Source: Solanum dulcamara | Taxonomy: Eukaryota; Streptophyta; Magnoliopsida; Solanales; Solanaceae | DNA length: 64,000 bases | Reading direction: 5' to 3' | NCBI RefSeq assembly: GCF_947179165.1 | Contig: NC_077245.1 | Span: forward strand, 18,322,740-18,386,739 | In this document: piece after piece, positions 12,071 through 25,600 of the stretch | How the letters are laid out: every line of letters starts with the position of its first letter | How positions within the stretch are numbered: the first letter of the stretch is position 1 | Made by a program: the position numbers and the translations under genes | The notes under the pieces: generated by a model | Told to the model about the DNA's origin: nothing | Database searches by the model: none | What the model saw: the letters and a program-made list of their open reading frames with translations, nothing else

Positions 12071-14528
12071 TTTGGGAGAATTGATTTTAGGAATTAAGGA
12101 AAAGAAAGGCGTAGATTTGTGTGTGTTTTATGGGAATGGATTTCTCGAATGCATCGAAAGAGAAAGAGTGGGCGGAGGATTCAACTACATTACCCGTGGA
12201 TTTTCGTGAGCAAATATCAACTTATTTATTTTTGGTTGTTTTGACACTATGGAAATGGGAACTATAAATTTGGCCCCCAACTATGTTTTTTTTTTCTTCT
12301 CTATAAATTTTAAAAAATAAATAAAATAATAAAAATAATAAAGGAAGTCCAAACTCAAAATTTACTTATAATAAATAAAGTAATATCGTTCTTTTTTGTG
12401 TTCTATTGAGAGATTGGAATAATATTAGGTTAACATTTCTAGATAACTAGTCATATTGTTATCCAGGCCGACTTGATGCTCCTCAAATTTTTATAAAGAA
12501 TAAATTATATATTAATTTTTTTATGAAAAAAATTAATTATTTATGATAAAAGTATATATTTTATAAAAAAATTATATTATATTATTCTTTTTAACCCAAT
12601 TCAAATAGAAAATATCAAGAAAATGTTGTTTTGCCTTCTTATATTCTTTATTTTATTCTTTTAAACTCCTTTTGTACTCGTCTTTTTCATTTTTTTTATG
12701 AGTTAGAGTAATAATCTATCAAAAATATGAATTAATAGTCAAAAAGTGCTGAACAAAGTGAATTGGAAATTATTTTCTTATATCTTCTTAAATTTTCAAA
12801 CATTACAACAAGCATATTAAAGTGTTGACCTATTTATCAACTTTTTGAATCAGATTCGATGGTTCTAACTATTATCTTTACTTAAAATTTGTCAACTTAT
12901 TACTTATGAAATTATGTTAACAATTCATATAATGATTTTTTTTCAACGTTGAAAGGATAGAATCTTATCTAAAACTAATAGTTGGAAAAAACAAATGAAG
13001 AAATCACTTAAAAAAATTATCAAGTAATAATTTGCATCTAAAAAATGTAAAAAAAATAATAATTTAAATAAATATGTATAAAATTCATTTAGATTTTAGG
13101 CATTTACTTAAAATCTCGCCTTAGGCCTCCACATATATTGTTCAGCCCCTAATTGTTACTCATTAATTGTTGTTCCGTACTAATATTTCTATTTGATCAG
13201 AATAATATCAACTATTAATATATTAACAATATCAAAAGTTATTCAATTTCGCCAAAATGTCATGTCTAACAAAATCATTTTCCTATAGGGTTGCACCTAA
13301 GATATTTTTATAGAATAATAGAGATTTTAAATTAAAAACATACCGTCAAAGAAATAATCACCTATATATACATAATAAGAAGTATATTTACAAAAAAAAT
13401 GACAAGAGTTTTCAGTTTACTAAACATAGAATGAGTTTTGTTACAAAACATACCAGAAATTTTGCGAAAGACTTGAAAATAGCCGCTCAATATTTCATGT
13501 ATGACCTATGTATATCTTGTCCAAGCCTTGAAATTTTGCTCATATTTTTTCGTGTATAAAATTGTATAGAATCGGATGACAAAAGTACATCTCGCTCAAA
13601 GCGTATAATTTCGCTCACACTTTTTATGTATGAAACTATATAGAATTGATATGAAATATATATATATATCGCATAAAGCTTATAATTTTGATCTAATTTC
13701 GTGTGTATGAACTATTAAATTGGTATGAAATATATACATAAATGTATAAATTTTGTACAAAGTTCATGTCAAATTTTTGGAATACAATTACGATAACATT
13801 GTATACAACTTTTATAGAATATTCATACAAATTTAATACAATTACAATAAAATACAAAACTTAAAATACAATTTTCATACAAACTAAACATACAATTATC
13901 AGACAATTTTAATACAATTTGGAATCTCACTTTAAAATTTGAGGGGGGAGGGGATACGCTTTGAATCTCGCTTAGGATTTCAAATTTTGCTTACAATTTT
14001 GTGTATAAAAACTATATATATATACATGTTAGATTTCTGAAAACTTAATATAACTACAACAACATCGTATATAATATTCATATAAATTTAATACAACTGC
14101 AATAATATACATAACATAAAAAAATGCATTTTTACACAACTAACCATATAATAATAATGAACAAAATCTTCAACAGAAGAATGGTATGATTTGCTCTTGT
14201 CATGTCAAGTAATATATTGTTGAATTGGACTTCAAAAATTAAAGTCCACAATTTGATGATAACCTGTCGTAAGGAAAATATTCGTGTTAGATTGCGACAA
14301 TTCTGCTAAAAATAGATTATATGTACTTAACAACTCAATTTCACTGATGGAAGAGATCTCAAGGAATTTATGATGAAGTTCCATATTCAACCTTCGCATC
14401 ACTATCAGTCAATCATATCTGAGCAGTCGCATGCTAAATTTTTATCGAGAAAAAATTCATCAAATCATATTCACTTTTCTATTTTTAATCAGTGATTTAA
14501 TGTAAAATTGCATCAATTTTGAAGATTT
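12071..14528. other. AT-rich intergenic region upstream of the E2 gene
   Basis: The first 200-300 bp should contain the E2 promoter and 5' untranslated region on the - strand; no convincing TATA box was identified. From about 13380 to 14160 there are loosely repeated motifs (CGTGTATAAAATTGTATAGAA-like, ATACAATT, CATACAA). I cannot assign these to a named repeat and see no gene. Confidence 0.6.
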
Positions 14529-16851
14529 TATAACGACCTAAACCGTTGTTATCAAAGACACCTTGAACGAAATTTCAAAAATTCTTTAAAAATATGGACA
14601 ATTTCAATAATTAGGTACACAACAAAAAATTGTAGTTCAAATTGATCCGGGCGGACATCAGCTCACCATAATGAAAAGTTGCTCACTATGGCTACGCCGC
14701 TACAGTGGGAGTGATAGAACCAGACCCTAAGTAAAGCGAGATCTTTTATTTTTCCTCCCACCTTTCATTGAGAAAACATTCAAGGGTTGCTCCAAAAATT
14801 TCTCCAAGCCACTTTAAGCTTGGGAACCACGGAGGGGAGGGATTTCAGCATAAGGAAAGTTAGAACCTTAAAATTTTCGATCTATGTTCGTTAGAATTCG
14901 CCCCCACGGAGTCGAAAGTATGTGCTCAGAGCTTTTCAACAGTGTATGGCATCTAGGTAGGCTAGGTTTCCTTCGTTTAGTAGTTAGACCCATTTTTACT
15001 CACATTATATCTTGTGGATTATCAGAGATCGTATGTATGAGCCTTCGAGCACGAAATCTAAATGGTTGAATGTGTGGTTATTTGTAATTGAGGCCGAGTA
15101 TGAATTGGCTTAGTTGATAGGAGGCTCATAGTTTCTTGGTTTTCCGTCTAGGTGTTACGTTTTGTCAACTCCTCGTTAGTATGGTGTGCATGAGATATGA
15201 TTAGGAAAAAGAAAGAGCATAATGTATGATGAATATTGGATGTTGTTTACTTGTATTTACAAAGACATTGCATATCATTGTGATTATGGTTGTGATTTGT
15301 GTGACTAACAATTATCTCAGGTACCACACCTGGTACAGATATCTATACGATTGGATCGGATACCACACCAATACAGTTTATTAACAATAATTGACTCGGG
15401 TACCCCGACGATACACTAACAGTTATGTGGGTCCATGAGAGGATCAAATGTACTTCTTTGTACTGTGATTATTATCTGTTGGTCCCTGACTGATCAAAAA
15501 TTGTGTTTAGATTCTAGGATGATTCTTGTGTAGATCGGGTTCACATATTAAACATCGTAGATGTTGTCTTAAGGATCCTTGGTTGCCCAGATTATTTAGA
15601 AGTGTAATTGATCAGGTATGACTTGTCGTAATGCTAAGGTGAGAAGTGTTGTTCATGTTTATGGTGCATATTAAACTAAGGTGAGAACTGAAAGTTCGAA
15701 CTATGTTACAATTTTAATTACAATTGTAAGTATCTGTTTTGCCAAGTGGTGATCACCTGCTCATATTTTATAAAACTAGAGCGTTGTTAAGCCATAATAT
15801 TGACTGGTAGTTGGCTTAGTCACTAACTTACACAGTATTGTCAGTATGGACGGTCTGGAACACATATGATAAAGGATAATTTGGATCTAGGTAGTTTGAT
15901 AAGAGTTCGATAGGTGGTTTACTTATTTGATTAAGGGTCAGGGTATTGACACGAGGGCTTGAGGTAGAATAGTACACTGGTTAACAAAGTTGCCTTGAAT
16001 TTTGAGGAAATCTCTATGAGATTGAAGGGTTAGGTTGTGATATGATAAGCATAATGGAATGGCCTAGAGGGTGGAGTTCAGTGACGGAGCCACATGTACG
16101 TTGACATCCCTTCATTCAAAAATTACATTTTGTATCTAGGTAATTGTTTTTTATGTATAGACATATTACATATTGACATTCTTTGATTGCTTCATTAATT
16201 TATTTCTTTATATTTTGACACCCCTTAGTGAAAATTCTAGCTTTGTCCCTGATAGAGTTGGCATAGAAAGGAGGTGGGGAGACTTGCGATGGGGTGTATA
16301 GTATCCAAGGTTATATTAACAATAATAAGAGGGGTGATTGAGTGGATTTGGGTCCTAACTTAATCTTCAAGTTTCATGTTTCTTGACTATTTGCATGATA
16401 TTATGTGGTTGATTTGGATCGATCGATAATGCCTACCAGTACGTATTATTTGTACTAATACTACTCTTGCTATGTCGCTTAGCATAGTCTGGTTGCAAGA
16501 TTGGTGATGTTTCTTAGATGAAGATGATGATGGTCTCCGACATCTTCTACTCATCTTTCCTTATTTTTCAAGTTGTGTCTTATTTCTTTCATAAATTATA
16601 CTCTTAGAAGCTTTTGTACCTATTCAGACTAGTTCCATTTGAAGAATTTCATAGTATTTTTAAAAAAGTTCTATTGTATTTCTCAAAAGTTTATATTAAA
16701 AATTTAAATATAAAATCTTTATGTATTTGGATAAAATGAATTATGGTGTTTTTAGTTATTCCGCATGACCTGTTTTTAAATGGATGAAAAGACTTTTCTA
16801 CCGAGGTGTTAGAGTAAGTGTTCGCACGGGTCGATGGATTGGATCATGACA
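14529..16851 (+). mobile_element. Solo LTR of a Gypsy-type element
   Basis: It starts TATAACGACC (a decayed TGTAACGACC start) and ends GGATCATGACA, the terminal pattern of the Gypsy LTRs elsewhere in the window. The flanks are GATTT (14524-14528) and GATTG (16852-16856), four of five matching, as expected for an old 5-bp target duplication. Inside, around 15318-15415, lie diverged repeats of a GGTACCACACC-like unit. The 2.3-kb interior has no coding domain, so the element probably recombined down to one LTR. Confidence 0.6.
16079..16251. mobile_element. Small MITE-like insertion within the solo LTR
   Basis: About 173 bp, AT-rich, with imperfect inverted termini: the left end CAGTGACGGAGCCAC matches the reverse complement of the right end, CAGGGACAAAGCTAG, at about 10 of 15 positions. 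The GGAGCC/GGCTCC type terminus is a dispersed plant repeat I recognise only loosely. No clean target duplication was found. Confidence 0.4.
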
Positions 16852-17314
16852 GATTGATATAAGCAAAATCATCAAAAAAAATTACTTCCTTCACAACATA
16901 ATGTCACATAAGAATCGTGGCTTCGCATTTTAGGATTGTCTATCGTAAAATAGTTTCACACAATTTTTTTCCTTTTTTAACACTTTACATATAAATAATT
17001 TTTCTTTTAAAAGATTAGAGGAAGAGATAAGTGAAATTAAAATTTTGATCACTTCAGCTCAAGTAATTAACATTCATGGCATAATTTAAGTGTATCATTT
17101 ATCCATAAATAGAAGATGACAATGTTGTAACTAGGCTGGAGAGATGTTGATCCCTAGTTTTAAAAAGCCAAACAATGAGCTCCAAACTTCCTTGCTTTCA
17201 AAAAAATTGTTTAGACATAGTTGATATATAATATTTTTTAGCACGATAACATGAAAATGAGTGCTCTCGATGCACAATAGCAAGGTCGTGATTGTGAGTG
17301 GAGATTGCTTCCTG
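16852..17314. other. Non-coding AT-rich gap
   Basis: No gene, RNA or clear repeat boundary is visible between the solo LTR and the LINE ORF1 relic. Confidence 0.5.
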
Positions 17315-18003
17315 ATGGCCCGTCGTCGGCAACCACCACCTATACACACACCCAAAATAGTTAAACCTGCTACTAGTGAAGCTCAACAGCTACCACCTCT
17401 TACTTTTGGGAGCTTCCTGCCATCGAAAATTTGCACTATTACGGAGGAGAATGATGATGCCATCTTGGACGATGTCATATATTTGGACGATGCTACTGGA
17501 AATGAAAATTCGGAGCGACAATTACATTTCTCTGATGCTGGTACGTCTGCATAGCCAACTCTAGTTTCTCCTAACCGTGTGAGGGAAAATCGCAATAATG
17601 GTAAGACCTTGAACTCTATACCTCCTGTGATTAAGGAGGGCGTGATTACAGTACAAATTGAAAAGGAGGATATTTGCTCCCAAATTAAGGAATGAAAATC
17701 CGTATGAAGTACAAATGATCGAATATGTCAAGAAGGTTTGGGGTTTTGTTACTCTACCTTAGGTGCTATATTATGATGATGGATACTATGTGTTTAAATT
17801 CCACACCATTGATGAAAAGGAAAACGTCATTCAAACAGGGCCGTACTTTTATGGTAATAAACCCATGATTTTAAGAAATTAAGAGTTGAATTTTGAGCTT
17901 GATGCTGATATGTTTAGTTAAATTCCAATATGGGTTAAATTTTCTAGATTACCAGTGGGTTATTGGCCTGTCAAGGCTTTGAGCAAAGTGGCTGATGCTG
18001 ACA
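17315..18003 (+). pseudogene. LINE ORF1-like relic (DUF4283 domain)
   Basis: Decayed + strand coding sequence starting MARRRQPPP. After a low-complexity N-terminal part and a frameshift near 17680, a block reads VLYYDDGYYVFKF, then TGPYFYGNKPMILRN and IPIWVKFSRLPVGYW, ending near ALSKVA. This matches the DUF4283 nucleic-acid-binding domain of plant L1-type LINE ORF1 proteins and captured copies. Stops interrupt it at several places. No zinc knuckle, ORF2 or poly(A) follows, because the sequence is cut at about 18005 by an LTR fragment. It is unrelated in position to the LINE at 48.5 kb. Confidence 0.7.
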
Positions 18004-18009
18004 ATAGTT

Positions 18010-18385
18010 GTTGAAACTCTTTCTGGACCTTGGAACCAAACTATTGAATATGAATAAAGACCTAAATTTCACTTAAACTTCCAATTAAAGAACTCAATTC
18101 CACAAAACAACTCTAAAATAGAAAACGACGATGCTCCAAAATCAAATTTCACATTTTGAAGCTGATGGAATTTTATTTCAAGACTCAAGACTCCGATTGT
18201 TGCTAAAAATTACTTTTAATAACTTTAAACTTTTCAAAACTCAAAACTTTCAAAAATCACAACATTTAAGTCAAATTACAAAACTAACCTTCCAAACTTA
18301 TCAAACATGACTCGGGACAGTTATCAATAGGGGTAAAATAATAATTTTCTTAGAATTTTAAAAAATGACCTTTCGGGTCATTATA
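18010..18385 (-). mobile_element. Gypsy LTR fragment
   Basis: Read on the - strand it begins TATAATGACCCGAAAGGTCA and continues with motifs shared with the two large Gypsy LTR pairs, such as the run TTTTACCCCTAT after an AT-rich stretch. Only about 375 bp, the first part of an LTR, is present. It separates the LINE ORF1 relic from the Copia relic. Confidence 0.6.
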
Positions 18386-19185
18386 AAATCAGATAGATCT
18401 ATTGATAAATATAAGTCTAGACTAGTTGCTAAAGGTTTTAAGTAACTAGAAGACTTAGAAGTTTTGATATTTTTTCTTCGGTAATTAAAATTTTATCCAT
18501 TAAACTTTTAATTGCTATGGCTATAATTTTTGATATGCATATTCATTAAATGGGTGTAAAATTTATCTTTTTTACTGGAGACCTAAATTTTAAAAAAAAT
18601 CTGAAACAATATGAGTATTTTGTTGAGGCTGGTTAAGAAAATAAAGTGTTAAAAGTAACTTTCTACATGGCTTGAAACAGGCGTCAAAACAATGACATGG
18701 AAAATTTGATTTGCACGAGTTAAAATAATTTTAAAACAAGTGTCTATGACAAATGCATATATTATAAATCTTGAAATAATCCACATGTTATTATTTGCCT
18801 CTACGTTGATGATTTCTTGAGCTTTGGCTTTAAGCCTCTAACATGAATGTTACTAGAGAAACTAAAATATTCGTAAGTTATATTAATATAAAAGATCTTG
18901 GTGAGAAAAAAATTATTCTTGGAATAAAAATTACTAGAACATGTGATGGAATTTTTCTTGATCCATTATGTTGAAATTTTTTTTAAAAATATAACGTTTT
19001 TTATTTCAAGCATGTTGTAACTCCTTTTGATTTAAATATTCACTTGTTTCTTATTCAAAGTAAAAATTATATGATAAATTAAAATAAACTTGCTATCGTA
19101 ACTGGAAGTTTGAGATATGTGACTGATTATACTAGGCCTGACATTGCATATGCATTAAGATTACTCAACAAGTTTTCAAGCAAGT
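18386..19185 (+). pseudogene. Decayed Copia reverse transcriptase, left half
   Basis: Many stops and frameshifts, but readable Copia pol landmarks appear in order: KSRLVAKGF, LLIAMAIIFDMHIH, FYMA near the expected SLYGLKQ position, and ICLYVDDFLSFG (the YVDD polymerase site), followed by LGLTLHMH-like sequence before the break. The relic stops exactly at the target site of the outer Gypsy element and resumes at 44730. It is the oldest readable layer of the nest. Confidence 0.75.
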
Positions 19186-21130
19186 TGTAATGACCTTAAG
19201 GGTGAAATTACCACTTTACTCCTGTCATTAGTGCTTTCGAGTGTTATTGTTCAGTTTGTGTGGTTGAATGTGTTAAAGACTTAATAGTTAGTGAATTGGG
19301 CCAATTCTTGAGTTTTATAGAGTTAAGAGGTAAAAAGTAATTTTTGGTACCAATCAGGGCTATGGGTCTCGAAATGGTACTCCATCAAATCCATCAGCTC
19401 CAAAATATGGAAATTGATCTAGGAGAGTCATCGGAATCAATTTTGGGGTTGATATGTGAATTTGAGGTCTCAAGTTCGAAAGTTAATTTTAAATGACTTA
19501 AGTTTGACTTTAGTCAACAAATTGATTTTGGAGACTCGGATTGGATTTCTGATGATTTCAGTGATTTCGGGGGTAAATCTAACACTAGAAATGGCTTCGT
19601 TGCAAATTTTAGAGGTTTCGAGGGTAATTTGGATATTTCTAGTGCCGACACTAGTTTAATTGTGACTTATAGGATTTCAGGTCAATGAGACCTTGAATTC
19701 AAAATCCGATGGTTATGTTCAGTCCGGAATGTCGAATATAGTAGGAGTGCATATAAGGTTTGTGTTCACAGGATTCCGAACAAATCCCGAGAGTCCGATC
19801 GGAGAATTTGAGTTGAGTTTCTACTGGTTTATGGTGCAGGTGACTTAACCCATTGCGATCGCGATAATAGGTCATGCGATTGCGGTGTGTTAGGGTTAGT
19901 GTGCTTTGAGATAGTGATGAGGAGCTCCGCAATGATTTATTGTGCCCCTGTACTTTTTGCGACCGCGAGGTTTAGTGACTCGCGATCGCAAGGTCATTTT
20001 TGACATAAACAATGTTCAACTTCAGGAGAAGCCCCATTTTCACCATTTTTGAGTTCTTGAGCTTCTTGGGGCAATTTTGAGAAGATTTGTTCGAGAAAAA
20101 TCGTTGGGTAAGTGATTTTTTTAATCTGAAACCTTGCTTTTTCATTAATTATTTGATGATTTTAACTCCTAAATTTCAGTTTCAAACTCCAAAAACCTCT
20201 TGTTCTTTCATAATCCAAATTTATGAAAATTGGTGATTTCTAACTTATTTTGAACTATATTTTCATGGATTTTTCAATCACGAGTTCCTTATTATGAGTA
20301 GAACATGATTTTCATTAAAATTCTAGATTTGACCTTTTTGAAATTAACCAATTTTAAAACTGTTTTACCCCCGATTTCGAAACCTATTAATATGGGTGTC
20401 ATTGGACCCCTTATGACGCGTATATTTTATTCTTGATAGTGGTCATCCTTTCGGGCGTTGAATTCAAAGGTTGTTCATCTGGTAGAGTGTTCAAGGGCGG
20501 TTTTGACAATTGAGGTAGATTTGGCTATTTTTCTTAGGGCTGAGTTGGGGTAATTAGTTAAATTCTATGTTTTAGACTTTGGGATGGGATCGTAGTATAG
20601 TTTGAGACTGATAATTAATATTCGTGATGCCTGTGTGGAGGCTATTATGTGTTGTGTAGCTCGTGTAGGGGTTATGTGATATTTTATTTGTAATTGAACT
20701 GTGTAATCTATGGCTTGACTAAGTAGAGTTGTGAAGAGGTTAATTGACTTGCAATGCCCGTCTGAGGGGTTGAGTTGAGGGTTTTGAGCATGCCTGAGTA
20801 GTGAGGTATTGTCAAAAAAGGGGTAAACACTTAAATTGATGTATTTCTTTCCCATTATTGTCTATTGAGGGTGAAAATCATGCTTAGGTTAAATTTTGAG
20901 AACTTTGGACTTTCTATTACATGTTGAGCTTAATATTACCTCCATGCCTTTTATGTTGTAAATGCATTCATCCTCATTCGTGTTATCATTGATCACTGGG
21001 AAGTTGAGAGTTATGGAAACCCTTTTTGAGAAAGAAAATATGACACCTTTCATATATCCTTGACCAAGAATAGGTGGCAAGCGGATGAGATATTAGTATC
21101 ATGAGTCACTGGACATGGTTTAGGTGGCAT
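19186..21130 (+). repeat. 5' LTR of the outer Gypsy element
   Basis: Aligns over most of its length with 42651-44729, for example GTTAGTGAATTGGGCCAATT against GTTAGTGAATTAGGCCAATT. Similarity fades after about 21130, so the 3' boundary and primer-binding site could not be placed; the left copy may be rearranged there. It contains a cluster of GCGATCGC-like palindromes at about 19853-19995. Confidence 0.8.
19853..19995 (+). repeat. GCGATCGC palindrome cluster, 5' LTR copy
   Basis: Several copies of a GCGATCGC-like palindrome occur here (TTGCGATCGCGATAA, TGCGATTGCGG, GCGACCGCGAG, CTCGCGATCGCAAGG). The matching cluster in the 3' LTR is at about 43337-43485. This copy is more decayed. Confidence 0.75.
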
Positions 21131-21689
21131 GGTAGTTGATATATTGAGATTGTGATGATGTATATGGTCTGCGAGACCCCCATGAGTCCTGCTTGATAGC
21201 ACAACTCAGCAGGTGTATACGATAGGTTGTGCAAAATCCTTGATCCTATCTTACCATTACATCATTGCATCTTTATAGTGCATTGAATTGCATTGATACC
21301 TGTGATATTTGTTCTATCTGATAATTTCTATATTGAATTGTATTTACATGTTTATTTTATTTTCATTGTTCTATATAAATTGGCGGCGACGTAGCCAAAA
21401 TTGGACTTTTCTGCATATAGGTGGAAGCGTTTCTTAGTTTATTTCAAATTTTTTGAATAATTTCTTATATTCATTTGGTTAAACCTATCAATGCTTCAGG
21501 AGTTATTGATCAGACTATTAGATTGATTGGATGGTGCTCCGACTCTTGGTGTTCTTCTAGGTACTTCAGGCTCTCCTATCGCAGTTGGTACTATGCCACC
21601 AGTTCAGGCGCCTAGTATTGGGCTTCAAACCCCGGGATCTTCTTCTGTTCCTTCTATCATACCCCTGGATTTGCAGCTCCACCAGTTTC
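21131..21689 (+). other. Untranslated leader and start of gag, outer Gypsy element
   Basis: No intact primer-binding site was recognised. From about 21527 a Pro/Gly/Ser-rich frame (MDGAPTLGVLLGTSG) looks like the low-complexity N-terminus of gag and ends at a stop near 21710. Confidence 0.5.
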
Positions 21690-22640
21690 TTCTAGTATTG
21701 CCATGTCGATAGGTGAACAGAAGAGCTTTGAGAGATTTTCTTCAAATGTCAGCTCCTAGATTTGATGGTACAATGGGGGATAAGGCTTATGATTTGTTGA
21801 CTGAGTGCTAGGATAGATTGTTCAACCTGGGTATTCTTAAGGTACATGGAGTGGCGTACACTTCATATCAGTTTACAGGAGTGGACAAAGAGTGGTGGAG
21901 ATTGGTTATCGCCCGTAGTCCTTCTGGTTCCTCTATGATGAGTTAGGAGCAGTTTTTAGAGGTGTTTCTTGAGAGGTTCGTGCCTTATAACCTCCGTGAC
22001 TAGCGCATAGATGAGTTTGATAGATTGGAGCAGGGATCCTTATCTGTATCTGAGTACGAGGCTCACTTTCATGAGTTGTCCTATTATGCCATGTCTAGTA
22101 TTCCTACTAAGTTTGAGCAGATCTACAACCTAGTGAAGGGATTCGCAGGTTATCTTCAGGAGGCTACAACTTTCCTTGTACTATCCGATGGTACTTTCTA
22201 GAGTGTTATTGACCACGTCAGGATGATAGAGAGCATTCATCATACTAGATAGGGAGGGCCCAAGAGGTTCCGTCGGCAAGGTCAGTTTGGTGGTCACTCC
22301 TCTAGAGGCAGGGAGTATTCAGGTTCACGTTCCTATGGCTATCAGAGCAGACTAGTCCATGCATCTATTTAGGGTTCAGATGGGACATATGGATCTATAC
22401 AGGGTCAGATTAGTGGTTCTTCGGGATCCGGATGACGTATTGACACTTCTGGTTATCATCTATCTAAGGGGTGTAGGACTTCGAGGATGCTTTGTATATG
22501 ATGAGTTTGGGAATAAGGGCTAAGATTACCCTAGACGTGCTTCATCTACTAGATGGCCTGGGATACCGACTGTTCATTCTACTCCCGCTCCAGCTGTTTG
22601 AGGTACTATAGAGGGCATTAGAGATGGCACAAGGGGTGCC
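21690..22640 (+). pseudogene. gag of the outer Gypsy element, degenerate
   Basis: One frame with scattered stops reads ALRDFLQMSAPRFDG, then YTSYQFTGVDKEWW, EQFLEVFLERFVPYNLRD and LSVSEYEAHFHELS, the usual order of a Gypsy retrotransposon gag. Several stops sit where Trp or Gln is expected. Toward the end it is Gly/Ser/Arg-rich; a zinc knuckle was not found intact. Confidence 0.75.
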
Positions 22641-22682
22641 AAGGGTGGATCTAGAGGTGGTACTCGTGGTGGTTCCCAGGTT

Positions 22683-25600
22683 ATGGATGACCGTCAGTTG
22701 TGCTATGCTATACCAGGTAGGTCTAAGGCAGAGGCCTCTGATGCAGTCATTACATGTATTGTTCTAATTTGCCAACATCCTGCTTTAATATTATTTGATC
22801 CAGGGTCTACATATTCTTATGTATCGGCGTATTTTGATGTGGGTAGTAATTATATGTGTGAGCCTCTTACTATTTCTATTACTATTTCTACCCTAGTAGG
22901 TGAGTCCTTAGTGGTGGATGGGTATATCGTAGGTGTTTGGTGGTATTTTTGGGTAGAGAGACCCATTCAGACTTGATTTTATTAGACATGCTTGATTTTG
23001 ATGTGATATTGGGTATGGAGTGGTTATCTCCTTATCATGCTATATTTGATTGTTATGCAAAGATCGTGACCTTAACTTATCCTGGTTTGCCTAGCTTGTG
23101 TGGAAGGATAATTTGAGTTCGTATCCGAAAGGGGTGATATCTTACATTTTTGCTCGTCGTCTGATGGATAAGGTTGTTTGTCTTATTTGGCTCATATGCG
23201 TGATCTCACTACAGAGTCACCTCCTTTAGAGACTACGAGGGTGGTGAGAGAGTTTATAGATGTGTTTCCGACAGACTTGCCAGGTGTTCCTCCTGACCGT
23301 GATATTGATTTTGTGATTGATTTGGAACCTTGCACCAAGCCTATCTCTATTTCTCCTTATCAGATGGCTCTGACGGAGTTGAAGGAGTTAAAAGAACAAT
23401 TGGAAGATTTGTTGAAGAAGGGGTTTATTCGACCTAGTGTATCTCCATGGGGTACACCAGTCTTTATGTGAAGAAGAATAATGGTACTATGATGATGTGT
23501 ATTGACTATCGATAGTTGAACAAAGTCACTATCAAGAACAAGTATCCCCTTCCTCGCATTGATGAATTATTTGACTAACTTTAGGGTGTATTGGTGTTCT
23601 TTAAGATTGATTTAAGGTCGGGTTACCATCAATTGAGAGTTTGGGAATCTGATATCCCAAAGACTGCATTCAGGACTCTTTATGGGCATTATGAGTTTAT
23701 GGTTATGTCCTTCGAGCTGACTAATGCCCTGACTAATTTTATAGAGTTGATGAACTGGGTATTCTGACTTTATTTGGACTCATTTGTGATCGTGTTTATT
23801 GACTACATCTTGGCTTGTTCCAAGAATGAGGCGGATCATGTTAGGCAATTAAGGATAATCCTTCAGAGATTGAGAGAGCAAAAGTTGTAAGCAAAATTCT
23901 CCAAATGTGAGTTTTAGCTCAAGTCTGTGGTATTCTTGGGTTATTTGGTGACCAAGTATGGTATTATGGTTCATCCAACCAAGGTTGTAGCGGTTCGTGA
24001 TTGGGTTAGACCTACTTCAACAATCGATATTCAGAGTTTTATCTAGGTTGGCAGGCTATTATCATTGGTTTGTTCAGGGCTTCTCTTCTATTGCACCCCC
24101 ATTGACTAGGCTAACTCAAAATACCATGGTATATCAGTGGACTGATGAGTGTGAGGGAAGTTTTCAAAAGCTCAAGGAGTTATTGACTTCAACACCTATT
24201 CTAGCCTTACCCAAGGAGGATGTGGCCTTTATTGTGTTTTGTGATGCTTCGAGAGTTAGCTTGGGTGGTGTATTGATGCAAAAAGGTAAAGTTATAGCTT
24301 ATTCTTCTCGACAGTTAAAGGTACATAAGAAGAATTATCCTACCCATGACCTAGAGTTGGCGGCAGTGGTGTTTATTCTGTTGTGGAGACACTATCTCTA
24401 TGGTGTGCATTGTTAGGTCTTTATCGATCATCGTAGCCTTAAGTATATCTTTTCTTAGCCGAATCTGAACATGAGGCAGCATAGGTTATTGGAGTTATTG
24501 AAAGATTATGACATCACTATTCTTTATCATCCAAGCAAAGCTAATGTGGTAGCGGATTCCTTGAGTTGGAAAGAACCTAGTATGGGTAGTTTAGCCTTTC
24601 TTAAGGCGGATGAGAAGCCTTTGGCTTTGGAGGTTCAGTCATTGGCTAGACAGTTGGTTCAACTTGATATTTCTACCTATCATAGCATTTTCGCTTTTGT
24701 GGAGGCTAGGTCTACCTTGATGGACTAGATTCGCGCACACCGGTTTAAGGATGACAAGTTGAGGGCCATTCAATACAAAGTATTGAGTGGCGAAGCAAAA
24801 TATGCCTCTCTTGATCCGGAGGAAGTTTTGAGGATTAATTGTCGTATTTGTGTGCCCAAGGTTGGTGATTGGGTATGTATGATATTGGAGAGGCTCATTG
24901 TTCCAAGTATTCGATTCACCCGGGAGTGGAAAAGATGTTTCATGACTTGAAATAACACTATTAGTGGTGTGGCATGAAGAGGGACATTGTTGATTTTTTG
25001 GCTAAGTGTTTGAGTTGCAAACAAGTGAAGTATGAGCATCATAAACTGGGTGGTTCTATGCAAAAGATGCCCATTTCCGAGTGGAAGTGGGAGCATATCA
25101 CTATAGACTTTGTGTCTGGATTACCTATGGCATTGGGTAACTATGACTCTATTTGGGTAATTATGGACCGATTGACCAAATCAGCCCATTTCCTTCCATG
25201 AAGACTAGCTACAGGGCAGAGCAGTTAGCTAGGTTCTATCTTCGTGAGATTGTTAGGTTACATAGGGTACCTATCTCAATTGTGTTGGATCGGGGTTTAA
25301 TATTCACCTCTTACTTTTTGGAGGCATTGCAACATGGTTTGGGTACACTGCTAGAGATAAGTTCAGCATTTCATCCTCAAACTGATGGCCAGTCCTAGTA
25401 AACTATTCAGGTGTTGGAGGATATGCTTAGGGCCTGTGTGATTGATTTTGATGGCCGATGGGACCAACACTTGGCCTTAACGAAGTTTGCCTATAATAAC
25501 AGTTATCACTCCAATATTCCGATTATACTATTTGAGGCATTGTATGGTCGTAGGTTACGATCACCCATTGGGTGGTTTGATTCGGTTGAGGTGGATACAT

